Assembly: GCA_005793615.1 (NCBI GenBank)
Contig: SXRI01000194.1
Span: 1 to 8,130, forward strand
DNA from: Bdellovibrionales bacterium
Lineage (GTDB): Bacteria; Bdellovibrionota; Bdellovibrionia; Bdellovibrionales; JAMPXM01
Reading direction: 5' to 3'
DNA length: 8,130 bases
Numbering within the stretch: the stretch's first letter is position 1; the number at the start of each line of letters is the position of its first letter. Below the pieces are notes generated by a model. It did no database searches, was not told the DNA's origin, and was given only the letters and a program-made list of their open reading frames with translations. This document shows positions 1 through 6,994 of the stretch, piece by piece. The translations under genes were made by a program, and so were the position numbers.

Positions 1-1413
1 CATCAGTTGTACCACGAGCGGCATCTTGCCAAGTGCATGTGTGGCACAGCTCAAACACGGATCATATGCACGAATCGCGACCTCAATATGATTGAGTAAC
101 CCTTCGGTAATCGTCGTTTGCCCGGAGATGACCCGCTCGGCCACCTCGCCCACGGCCTGATTCATCGCTTGGTTGTTATGCGTAGTTGAAACAATCAAGT
201 TACACCGTTCGATTTCACCGCTTTCGGCGACCTGGTAATGATGAATCAAGGTTCCTCGCGGTGCCTCCAGGAAGCCAATGCCCTCCGGGTGGTGTTCGCC
301 GCGACTCACCAGTGTGGAGCCCTGTAGGGTCGGATTCAAAAGGATCTCACGAATCTTTTCCGCGCAAAACAGAAGTTCGATCAAACGCGCCCAGTGGTAG
401 TGAAGGCCTTTTTGCGAAAAACGACCGTTCACACGACGGAACTCCTCGAGTTCAGCCTGAGCAAGCGGAGTCGGAATGTAATCGCAGACATTGATACGCG
501 CCAGCGGCCCCACACGTACCCAACCATGGGCCGCACCGACTGCTTTCAAGTAAGGAAACTTAAGATAACTCCAATCTTTAACTTCTTCCGCGTAATAATT
601 TATGTAGTCGTGATAGTCGACATCATCGAGAAGTGGCGTGCCGTCAGGAGCCAGACAGCGCAGGCGTCCGTGATAAAGATCGAGCTCGCCGGAATTACCT
701 ACGAGCGAAAGACAGTTGGCCGGATGATCAAGAAAGCCATCAATCCAGGCGCGATTTTTTTTATGATATTCCTTATAAAGACTCAGGACTTCCTGACACC
801 ATGAAATCACGGTGTTCACCGAAGGCATGTTATCAGCGCCGCCGCGTAAAAACGGCTCTAGCTCCTCAGTTGGCAAGTTTTTGTGGATTCCACCAGGAAC
901 CGCGGAGATCCCATGGATTTTTTTGCCGGCTGTAGCCTTAATCACTTCTTGGCCGAACTTACGAATCAAAATTCCTTTTTTAGCCAATTCCGGATCTAGG
1001 GCAGCGAGGCCAACGACGTTTCTGTTCGCCACCTCACTCTCAACTCCCAGAAGAAGATCCGGCGCCGCTAAATAGAAATAGTGGAGCGCATGTGACTGCA
1101 ATACCTGACCATAATGCATCAAACGGCGCATTTGTCGTGCGGTTTCGGGAATGGTCGCGTCGTTGCGACCGACGATTTCGTCAATCGCCTTTGCGGCACA
1201 AAGATGGTGACTGACGGGGCAAATTCCACAGAGCCGTTGCACCAAGACCGGCGCCTCCCAATAGGGGCGCCCTTGGACAAAGCGCTCGAATCCCCGAAAC
1301 TCGACAATGTGAAGACGGGCCTCACGAACAACGTTCTTTTCGTCAAGATGTAGTGTCACACGACCGTGCCCCTCGACTCGGGTCACGGGATCAATTACGA
1401 TTTTCTTAATCAT
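1..1413 (-). CDS. hoxH: NAD-reducing [NiFe] hydrogenase large subunit HoxH (3' end off window)
   Basis: Catalytic subunit of the group 3d soluble hydrogenase; it carries the Ni-Fe(CN)2CO centre that splits or makes H2 in the cytoplasm. I translated 471 codons by hand from the ATG at 1413. The start region has the family motif DPVTRVEGHGR (residues 8-18). The first metal motif is RLCGICPVSHH (60-70, ligands C62 and C65) and the second is DPCLSCATH (451-459, ligands C453 and C456). The reading frame is open to base 1, ending twelve residues past H459 (ALGKMPLVVQLM). In this family an endopeptidase cuts after that histidine once nickel is in place, so only part of the removable tail is missing from the window. 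The start overlaps the hoxY stop by 8 nt, with a GGGAG ribosome site at 1424-1428. The Ralstonia eutropha protein is about 488 residues, so little is lost. Identification is secure; only the C-terminus is unseen. Confidence 0.97.
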   Translation of the reverse strand, partial: MIKKIVIDPVTRVEGHGRVTLHLDEKNVVREARLHIVEFRGFERFVQGRPYWEAPVLVQRLCGICPVSHHLCAAKAIDEIVGRNDATIPETARQMRRLMHYGQVLQSHALHYFYLAAPDLLLGVESEVANRNVVGLAALDPELAKKGILIRKFGQEVIKATAGKKIHGISAVPGGIHKNLPTEELEPFLRGGADNMPSVNTVISWCQEVLSLYKEYHKKNRAWIDGFLDHPANCLSLVGNSGELDLYHGRLRCLAPDGTPLLDDVDYHDYINYYAEEVKDWSYLKFPYLKAVGAAHGWVRVGPLARINVCDYIPTPLAQAELEEFRRVNGRFSQKGLHYHWARLIELLFCAEKIREILLNPTLQGSTLVSRGEHHPEGIGFLEAPRGTLIHHYQVAESGEIERCNLIVSTTHNNQAMNQAVGEVAERVISGQTTITEGLLNHIEVAIRAYDPCLSCATHALGKMPLVVQLM

Positions 1414-1954
1414 ATTTTACCAACTCCCGCGGAAGAGTATCGAGTTTACCGCTTAAAAGTCCGCTAAGCGCCGCCCAGATTAAATCGGCGCTCGGTGGGC
1501 AACCAGGTAGATAATAATCAATCTTCACGATCTCATGACAGGGATAGACTCGATCGAGGATCTTTGGCAAATCCACGTGATGTGGAATAATGCGCTGACC
1601 CTGTACCGCCGTCGGCCCCGTTAGATAGGCCTCCTCCAAACACTCACGCAAAGGAATGTCGTTTCTAAGAGCCGGCAGACCGCCCATGATGGCGCACTCA
1701 CCAACTGAAATCAAAACATCGCAATTCAATCGAAACTCACGCAAGACATGAACGTTCTCGTCATTACAAACGCCACCCTCGATCAGGCCGATCGCCGCAC
1801 GCTCAGTAAATTTCTTAATGTCGGTCAGTGGTGAGCGATCAAAGCGCACCAATTGAACCAGATCAAGCAAGCGCAAATCAATGTCCAGCATCGACATGTG
1901 GCAACCAAAACAACCCGCCAAAGAAACTGTCGCAACTACTTTCTTGTCAGCCAT
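1406..1954 (-). CDS. hoxY: NAD-reducing [NiFe] hydrogenase small subunit HoxY
   Basis: Small subunit that passes electrons between the HoxH active site and the HoxFU diaphorase through one proximal [4Fe-4S] cluster. The protein is 182 residues, typical of the short group 3 small subunits that lack the medial and distal clusters of membrane enzymes. Expected cluster ligands are C15 and C18 (SLAGCFGCHMS), C87 (SVGECAIMGG) and C151 (LPGCPPSADLIW). There is no Tat signal, as expected for a soluble enzyme. An ATG at 2095 would add 47 residues, but they lie inside hoxU in another frame and are not family-like. The chosen ATG at 1954 has an AAGGGG ribosome site 7 nt upstream, gives the family-like MADKKVVATVSLAGC start and overlaps hoxU by 8 nt. 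The 3' end overlaps hoxH by 8 nt. Family assignment is secure; the start is well supported. Confidence 0.96.
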   Translation of the reverse strand: MADKKVVATVSLAGCFGCHMSMLDIDLRLLDLVQLVRFDRSPLTDIKKFTERAAIGLIEGGVCNDENVHVLREFRLNCDVLISVGECAIMGGLPALRNDIPLRECLEEAYLTGPTAVQGQRIIPHHVDLPKILDRVYPCHEIVKIDYYLPGCPPSADLIWAALSGLLSGKLDTLPRELVKYD

Positions 1955-2651
1955 TTTTCGACCCCTTATCGGGTGGGTTATCAAAGCGCCGTGTTCCCAC
2001 GGGGCGATCAAATCCTTGGCCCTTGAGAATAATCGCGCCGGTGGGACAGAGGCTTGCGGCTTCGCGACATTTATGAATCGGCATTTTGGCTTCAAGATCG
2101 AGATTCATTTCCACTCGCGTATCTTTGCCTTTACCAACAAAACTGAAGACCTTTCGTCCCTGATCATCCGAGAACAGTTCCGTACAACGTTTGCAGTGGA
2201 TGCAGCGATTGCGCTCAAGTAGCAAATGTACGCCGCGATAATCGAGTTCATAGTGCGAAAACCGATAGGGAAAACGCGGATGAGTCATGCCAAAGCGATA
2301 GCCCATACCCTGCAGCTCACAATCCCCGGATTTTTCGCATCCTGGGCAAAAATGATTGCCCTCGACAAAAAGTAACTCAAGGATTCCCTTGCGTAGGTCC
2401 TTGAGGTCATCGGTATCACATTCGATCTTCATGCCCTCTTCAATTTTCAATGCACAAGCCGCGGTTTCACGACCGTTCACCTTTACCGTACAAACACGGC
2501 AAGTGCCCAGACATGGCTCGATGCCGGGACTCCAGCAGAGCGTCGGTACATGAGTACCATTTTCTTCAATGGCCTGTACCAGATTTACGCCTTGGTGACT
2601 CTCGGCCTCTTTTCCATCAAGTGAAAACTTAACCTTCTTGGCGTCGCTCAT
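1947..2651 (-). CDS. hoxU: NAD-reducing hydrogenase diaphorase subunit HoxU (iron-sulfur wire)
   Basis: Electron-transfer subunit, homologous to the N-terminal part of complex I subunit NuoG, linking FMN in HoxF to HoxY. The 234-residue protein shows three cluster sites in order. A plant-type [2Fe-2S] domain has C39, C51, C54 and C66 (GTCRVC core at 49-54). A His/Cys [4Fe-4S] site is in GNHFCPGCEKSGDCELQ, with H100, C102, C105 and C111. A third [4Fe-4S] site has CIHCKRC (C150, C153, C156) completed by C202 in LCPTGAI. This is the layout of a soluble-hydrogenase HoxU; the pattern with one distant fourth cysteine matches cluster N4 of complex I, so no cluster is missing. C47 and C195 are extra cysteines without an assigned role. 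The start ATG shares ATGA with the hoxF stop (4-nt overlap), and a GGGAG site lies 5 nt upstream (2657-2661). The last 25 residues or so look like a loose polar tail. Confidence 0.96.
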   Translation of the reverse strand: MSDAKKVKFSLDGKEAESHQGVNLVQAIEENGTHVPTLCWSPGIEPCLGTCRVCTVKVNGRETAACALKIEEGMKIECDTDDLKDLRKGILELLFVEGNHFCPGCEKSGDCELQGMGYRFGMTHPRFPYRFSHYELDYRGVHLLLERNRCIHCKRCTELFSDDQGRKVFSFVGKGKDTRVEMNLDLEAKMPIHKCREAASLCPTGAIILKGQGFDRPVGTRRFDNPPDKGSKNG

Positions 2652-4420
2652 TTCATCTCCCGTATTGTTCGATCGTAGTCCGCCGTCGCCGCCTTTTCGT
2701 TGAAGTCGAAAAACAACGAGTCCGCTCCCGGCTTGATCGCATTGACGAAAAGATCAGGAAAGGCCGCCTTCACGGTCGTAAGCACGTTCGGCGAGCTTCC
2801 GCCCAATCCACAACGCGAACCCCGTTTTACAATGCTGGCCCAACTATCAATATGACCAAGATCCTCTGAGCGAGCATGACCGCCGATAAAACGCCGCAAG
2901 AGCTCGCGGAGCGCGACATTGCCCGCCCGGCAGGGCGTGCAGTTGCCACAAGACTCGTTAACAAAAAAAGTCATGAAGTTACTGAGGATGGCGAAGAGGT
3001 CTCGATCTTTAGAGAACACCATGAAAGATCCGCCTGTAGGCAGATCTTCGTAGGAAATCTCGCGGTTGACATCGTTCGCGTTGATCGCAATGCCACTCGG
3101 CCCACCCACTTGAATCATCAACGGGTTCTGGGCACCCACCATTGAAAGAACATCACCTATCTTGATACCCCAAGGTATTTCATAGATTCCGGGATGGGCG
3201 ACATCTCCGGATACTGAAAGTAAACGCACTCCCGGAGAACGAGGGGTTCCAAAGTTACGGAACGTACCCACACCTTGGTTGAAAATCTGAGTTACAAGAG
3301 CGAAAGTTTCAACGTTGTTGACCACTGTGGGCATACCCAAATAGCCGACCTCAACCGGAAACGGCGGTCGCAGGCGCGGCTCGCCACGTTTACCCTCCAT
3401 CGATTCCAGGAGCGCCGATTCTTCGCCACAAACATAAGCACCGGCACCAAGTTGAATTCGTAAATCGAATTCAAAGGAAAGGTGTTTACGAAAACGCTCG
3501 ATCTCCTGTTGAAGATGCGCTTCAAGGTACTTATATTCCGCGCGCAAATAGATGATGCCCTCTCGTGCCCCCAGAGCATGTGCCGCGATCGCCATGCCCT
3601 CGATCACAAGAGCTGGGTACTCTGTCAACAAAAGTCGGTCTTTGAAAGTACCGGGCTCCCCTTCGTCCGCATTGCATACCACATATCGTTTGGGAGCCTG
3701 GAAGCTTCTGCACGCTGCCCATTTTTTTCCTGTGGGAAAACCGGCGCCGCCTCTGCCGCGCAAGCCGCTGGCAGTCACCGTATCGATCACCTCGTCAGCC
3801 GAATGAGCCAAAGATTTTTTTAGACCCGCCCCAGGTACCACCGACGCCAACATGAAGCTTCCGGGCTTCTTTAGATTATTTCGAACCATTGAATGCACCG
3901 ATGAGTTCGCGTTTTGTGCGTCGCCCAAACCAAATTCATGCACAAGGTCCTTGAGCTCTACGCCTTGCCGCAAGCGATGCACGATCAGGTTCACTTTTTG
4001 CCGATTTAACTGGGTGAATGGTACTAGGTTAATAAGAACCGCCGGCGCCTGATCGCTCATACCGATACACGAAGTTTCAAATAGGCCAAACTGACCATCC
4101 GGAGATGTCTGCCCGACCTTAACCCCAAGTTGACGCTCAAATTCGTCGCGAATTTCGCTGAGTCCGTTCATTTCCGCAATCATCGAGGTGTCCAAATAAA
4201 TCTGGAACCGACCGCTCGGTTGATCGCGAAAAAAGTGATAAAAGCTCATCACTTCGCGCAGAGCCGGAACAGACAATTTCAAAAGTCTGCCCAGTTCCTC
4301 AAGATCGAAATGCGAGACAAATCCCTCGCGCTCTTGTGCCGCCCACAAGATGTCGATCAGTCGTGTGCGATCGCTCTTAAATTTTTGGACAATACCTGCA
4401 AGTTCCGTGGCTCGATCCAT
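2648..4420 (-). CDS. hoxF: NAD-reducing hydrogenase diaphorase subunit HoxF with fused HoxE-like N-terminal domain
   Basis: FMN- and NAD(H)-binding subunit that exchanges hydride with NAD+, homologous to complex I NuoF. It has 590 residues, close to the roughly 600 of the Ralstonia protein, which has the same domain order. Residues 1-165 resemble HoxE/NuoE (SDRTRLIDILWAAQEREGF; SFYHFF). The NAD-binding glycine loop GRGGAGFPTG is at 222-231. The FMN loop CNADEGEPGTFKDR is at 249-262, and GAGAYVCGEESALLES at 325-340 also belongs to the NADH/FMN fold. A [4Fe-4S] site follows with ESCGNCTPCRAG (C491, C494, C497) and C537 (SRCGLG). In the HoxE-like part only one of four [2Fe-2S] cysteines remains (C118), so that domain probably binds no cluster. 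It is the first gene of the hox operon: the ATG has GAGGT 6 nt upstream, and hypF diverges 31 bp away. The stop overlaps hoxU by 4 nt. Confidence 0.97.
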   Translation of the reverse strand: MDRATELAGIVQKFKSDRTRLIDILWAAQEREGFVSHFDLEELGRLLKLSVPALREVMSFYHFFRDQPSGRFQIYLDTSMIAEMNGLSEIRDEFERQLGVKVGQTSPDGQFGLFETSCIGMSDQAPAVLINLVPFTQLNRQKVNLIVHRLRQGVELKDLVHEFGLGDAQNANSSVHSMVRNNLKKPGSFMLASVVPGAGLKKSLAHSADEVIDTVTASGLRGRGGAGFPTGKKWAACRSFQAPKRYVVCNADEGEPGTFKDRLLLTEYPALVIEGMAIAAHALGAREGIIYLRAEYKYLEAHLQQEIERFRKHLSFEFDLRIQLGAGAYVCGEESALLESMEGKRGEPRLRPPFPVEVGYLGMPTVVNNVETFALVTQIFNQGVGTFRNFGTPRSPGVRLLSVSGDVAHPGIYEIPWGIKIGDVLSMVGAQNPLMIQVGGPSGIAINANDVNREISYEDLPTGGSFMVFSKDRDLFAILSNFMTFFVNESCGNCTPCRAGNVALRELLRRFIGGHARSEDLGHIDSWASIVKRGSRCGLGGSSPNVLTTVKAAFPDLFVNAIKPGADSLFFDFNEKAATADYDRTIREMK

Positions 4421-4446
4421 AGGTTGACCTCTTCCTAACTCAAGTT
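4421..4446. promoter_or_regulatory. Paired 10-bp palindromes in the hox/hyp divergent gap (possible operator)
   Basis: Two short palindromes with 4-bp arms and a 2-bp centre lie 16 bp apart centre to centre: AGGTTGACCT (4421-4430) and AACTCAAGTT (4437-4446). They are also partly mirror images of each other about 4433.5 (TTGA at 4424-4427 faces TCAA at 4440-4443). They fill most of the 31 bp that separates the two operons, which is where a shared regulator would be expected. The arms are short, no regulator gene is visible and the pattern matches no operator I can name, so the function is inference. Confidence 0.3.
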
Positions 4447-4453
4447 CTACGAT
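4424..4453 (+). promoter_or_regulatory. Candidate sigma-70-type promoter for the hyp operon
   Basis: TTGACC at 4424-4429 matches the -35 consensus at five of six positions, and TACGAT at 4448-4453 matches the -10 consensus at four of six, with an 18-bp spacer. The -10 box overlaps the first possible hypF ATG (4452). Transcription would be expected to begin about 7-8 nt past the box, at or next to the second in-frame ATG (4461), giving a transcript with essentially no leader. This is a consensus match by eye, with no expression evidence. Confidence 0.35.
4427..4435 (-). promoter_or_regulatory. Ribosome binding site of hoxF inside the divergent gap
   Basis: On the minus strand this reads GGAAGAGGT, with the GAGGT core 6 nt before the hoxF ATG. 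It supports the start at 4420. It lies in the same bases as a palindrome (4421-4430) and the proposed -35 element of the opposite operon, so the hoxF leader and the hyp promoter share sequence. Confidence 0.7.
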
Positions 4454-6764
4454 GCACCGGATGACACCGCTCGCGCAACTACCAAAGAATGCGTGCCTTG
4501 AGTTAGATCTTGCCGGACAGGTGCAAGGTGTCGGGCTTCGTCCTATGCTTTATCGTCTGGCTAAAATTCTGGCGCTTAAAGGACTGATTTATAACCATGA
4601 AGCCGGAGCTCGATCCGAGCTGGACGGACCCGTGGAACAACTCGAGATATTCTGTGTCGAAATTCAGCGACACGCCAAGCCCCCAATCATCATTCGAGAG
4701 TTGCGAAAAAAACTCATTCAACCGCGCGGCTTTGATGATCTCAGGGTGGTGTTCAATCCCCTTGCAAAAGCAACCGGGATATTTGTTCGATCTCTCAGCA
4801 TTCCTCCGGATGCTGCGACCTGCGAGGATTGTTGGCGAGATTTTTTCGATCCCCAGCACCGGCTTTTCCGGTACCCATTTATTTCTTGCACCGCATGCGG
4901 TCCTCGGTGGAGCATTCTGCGTCAACTTCCGTTCGAGCGCTCCGGCACGACTCTAGAGGACTTTCCTCTTTGTTCCCAGTGCGCCACCGATTATGAGAAT
5001 CCCGCTGATCGTCGTTTTCACGCGCAAACACTTACTTGCCCCGAATGCGGGCCGCGCTTACGACTTCTGACAAACTCTGCTGATTCGTTCGAGGGTAATT
5101 CGTCTGCGGATACTATTTCAGCAATGCGAAAACTCCTGCTTGAGGGTGCCGTTGGCCTGATCAAGGGCATTGGTGGATTTCAGCTCATTGGCAGTGCGCT
5201 AGAGACGAGTGTCATCGCGCGTATTCGCCAACTAAAATCGCGCCCAGCTCAGGCTCTTGCCATCATGATCAACAATCAAAAAACTCTCACCGAAATTGGG
5301 GGCACGACTACAGCCTGGAAAACTCTGACCTCATCTGCCGCACCGATCGCCAGCCTAGAGGGAATAAACTTATCGACTCGAGATCTTCTTGCTCCTGATC
5401 TTCGCGAATTGGGTGTCATGGCTCCGACCAGCGGACTCCACTTTCTCATTGGCGAGTCACTTCCCGCGCTCATCGTGACCTCTGCCAATCGCAGAGGCAT
5501 GCCGTTACCTCGTGATCTCAGCGAAATTTCTTTTGAAATCGGCTCGGACATCGACTTTATACTCGATCACAATCGCAAGATCTCACATGGCGTCGATGAT
5601 TCAGTGGTGCGTGGGGATTTGGTTTTGCGCAAGGCCCGTGGTCTCACTCCGCAGATTTGGCCACGGGCTTCGGGCTCCGAAACTGCGCCAACTCTACTCG
5701 CCCTCGGCACTGATATGAAAAACTCGGCTGCCATTGCTTACGGTGACAAAGTTATCGAACTTCCTTACGCAGGTGAACTTGGTGAAGTAAAAGGCCTCGA
5801 TCGCCAAAGGCATGAGATACAAAGCGTTCTCGATTTACTCCACTTAAGACCTGTGGATACAGCAGTGGATATCCATCCTGCCAGCCTAACAAACTATCTT
5901 CGACCGCAGGGAATCAGCAATACACAGACTGTTCCACATCACCTTGCGCACACTTACGCCGCTACCATCGAGTCGAAAGCCGACATGATCTTGGCCTTCG
6001 ATGGTACAGGTCTCAATGAAAAAGGTGAGCTCAAGGGCAGCGAGGGCTTTCTCCTGATTGACGGCGAATGGGTGCCGCGACTCTCGTTGCAGGCTTCACC
6101 ATTGGTTGGCGGCGACGCCAGTGTTCGATTTCCCTGGCGATCCGCGGTGACCATGTTGGCTCGCAAGAATTTTCAGTTTGAAAAAATTCAAAGCCTCTTT
6201 CCTGAAGTACCCCAAGATCACCTCACTACCTTGATGAAACTCGGCCACAGCGACTCGGTCAGTGCAAACTGCTCGTCGTTGGGGCGTTGGTTCGACGCCG
6301 CAGCAGCAATAATTGAGTTTGGCTCACGAGAAGCCACCTACGAAGCTCAGGCTCCGATTCGTCTTGAGAACCTGGCCGAATCGCTTCAACATGGCGAGGC
6401 AGTACCTAACTGCATCTTCGATAACGGCTCGGTTATCGAGCTTGACGGAGTAGCCTTACTGATTCAGCTCGCTGAATGGCGCCTTCAAGGTCAATACCCA
6501 CTCGGAGCTCTTGCTTTTTTGGCACATGACCAAATCGCTCGTTCCTACGCCAGCGCGATTTCAAGATTTAATGTCCGTTCCGTTGTCGGCACAGGTGGCG
6601 TGTTTCAGAATCAACTGTTCTTTGCCTGCCTCAAAAACCACCTTGAAACCGAAGGGGTATTTCTCAAGCGCCCTTCTGTGATTCCCGTGAATGATCAATC
6701 GATTGCGCTCGGTCAACTGGCCTATCTTGATAAGTGGGGTACGACATGCACGAACTCAGTTTAG
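4452..6764 (+). CDS. hypF: Carbamoyltransferase HypF, [NiFe] hydrogenase cyanide-ligand synthesis
   Basis: Makes the cyanide precursor of the active-site iron: it converts carbamoyl phosphate and ATP to carbamoyl-adenylate and moves the carbamoyl group to the C-terminal cysteine of HypE. The length of 770 residues is normal. Domains in order: an acylphosphatase-like domain (about 18-105; GQVQGVGLRP with R30, and N48); two CxxC-x18-CxxC zinc fingers (C124/127/146/149 and C174/177/196/199); a YrdC-like adenylation domain (about 215-400; TSANRRG at 343-349, DDSVVR at 382-387); and a Kae1-like transferase domain (about 415-760; HHLAH 496-500, GRWFDAAAA 611-619, GTGGVFQNQLF 713-723). Two usually conserved loops differ: KSRPAQALAIM (262-272), and LKGSE in the ATP loop (527-531) where WGGE is usual. 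The first ATG has no convincing ribosome site; the in-frame ATG at 4461 (767 residues) is an equally good start. The 3' end overlaps hypA by 19 nt. Confidence 0.95.
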   Translation: MHRMTPLAQLPKNACLELDLAGQVQGVGLRPMLYRLAKILALKGLIYNHEAGARSELDGPVEQLEIFCVEIQRHAKPPIIIRELRKKLIQPRGFDDLRVVFNPLAKATGIFVRSLSIPPDAATCEDCWRDFFDPQHRLFRYPFISCTACGPRWSILRQLPFERSGTTLEDFPLCSQCATDYENPADRRFHAQTLTCPECGPRLRLLTNSADSFEGNSSADTISAMRKLLLEGAVGLIKGIGGFQLIGSALETSVIARIRQLKSRPAQALAIMINNQKTLTEIGGTTTAWKTLTSSAAPIASLEGINLSTRDLLAPDLRELGVMAPTSGLHFLIGESLPALIVTSANRRGMPLPRDLSEISFEIGSDIDFILDHNRKISHGVDDSVVRGDLVLRKARGLTPQIWPRASGSETAPTLLALGTDMKNSAAIAYGDKVIELPYAGELGEVKGLDRQRHEIQSVLDLLHLRPVDTAVDIHPASLTNYLRPQGISNTQTVPHHLAHTYAATIESKADMILAFDGTGLNEKGELKGSEGFLLIDGEWVPRLSLQASPLVGGDASVRFPWRSAVTMLARKNFQFEKIQSLFPEVPQDHLTTLMKLGHSDSVSANCSSLGRWFDAAAAIIEFGSREATYEAQAPIRLENLAESLQHGEAVPNCIFDNGSVIELDGVALLIQLAEWRLQGQYPLGALAFLAHDQIARSYASAISRFNVRSVVGTGGVFQNQLFFACLKNHLETEGVFLKRPSVIPVNDQSIALGQLAYLDKWGTTCTNSV

Positions 6765-6994
6765 CCATGGACTTGATCGAACGGGCTGAAGAAATCGCTC
6801 GACGCGAGAACGCCAAGCGGGTTAGGCAAATAGAAGTCGAAATTGGTGACCTCTCAGGGATTGATCGTGAATCGTTTGCGTTTGTTTTTCCGGAGGCCGC
6901 CAGCAATAGCCTTCTATCTGAGGCCTTGTTGGTGATTCGCACTAGCTCTGGTCGCGAATTTCAGTTTGTGAGCATGGAGGTCGATGATGTGTAG
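6746..6994 (+). CDS. hypA: Short HypA nickel-delivery protein lacking the zinc-finger module
   Basis: HypA acts with HypB to insert nickel into the hydrogenase large subunit. The N-terminus MHELSLAMDLIERAEE is the family signature, and its Met1-His2-Glu3 start is the known nickel site. VEIGDLSGIDRESFAFVF (31-48) is the conserved core strand and helix. The C-terminus GREFQFVSMEVDD (69-81) matches the usual last strand. What is missing is the segment between: family members have two CxxC pairs in about 30 residues after the 'LxIER' strand, but here LLVIRTSS (61-68) runs straight into the last strand. The protein is 82 residues against the usual 113 or so, with no cysteine at all. The loss is in frame and both flanks are intact, so it reads as a clean internal deletion rather than decay. 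An ATG at 6734 would place four residues before MHEL and would mask the nickel site, so 6746 is preferred. It overlaps hypF by 19 nt and hypB by 8 nt. Confidence 0.88.
   Translation: MHELSLAMDLIERAEEIARRENAKRVRQIEVEIGDLSGIDRESFAFVFPEAASNSLLSEALLVIRTSSGREFQFVSMEVDDV
6976..6981 (+). promoter_or_regulatory. Ribosome binding site deciding the hypB start
   Basis: GGAGGT lies inside the end of hypA. It is 2 nt before the ATG at 6984 and 5 nt before the ATG at 6987. The spacing favours 6987, which also gives the family-standard MCxxCGC N-terminus. Confidence 0.65.

Noticed and set aside
394..804. Long plus-strand open frame (136 codons) opposite hoxH, and similar frames opposite hoxF, hypF and hypB
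   Set aside because: They lie antisense to securely identified conserved genes, have no family resemblance or ribosome sites, and follow from the codon usage of the real genes.
1955..2095. 47-residue N-terminal extension of HoxY from an ATG at 2095
   Set aside because: It lies wholly inside hoxU in another frame, is unlike any HoxY N-terminus, and the ATG at 1954 has a good AAGGGG site and the standard 8-nt overlap.
2235..2320. HoxU apparently missing cysteines of a second ferredoxin-type cluster in its C-terminal half
   Set aside because: The three-plus-one cysteine pattern (C150, C153, C156, C202) is the normal N4-type arrangement for NuoG/HoxU, so nothing is lost.
4482..4501. Sigma-54-like sequence on the minus strand upstream of hoxF (GGCACG followed by CATTCTTTGG)
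   Set aside because: Only the -24 half resembles the consensus; the required GC at -12 is replaced by TT, so it is not supported although some hox operons do use sigma-54.
6734..6745. Upstream hypA start at 6734
   Set aside because: It would add MGYD before MHEL and block the free N-terminal Met-His nickel site conserved in HypA.
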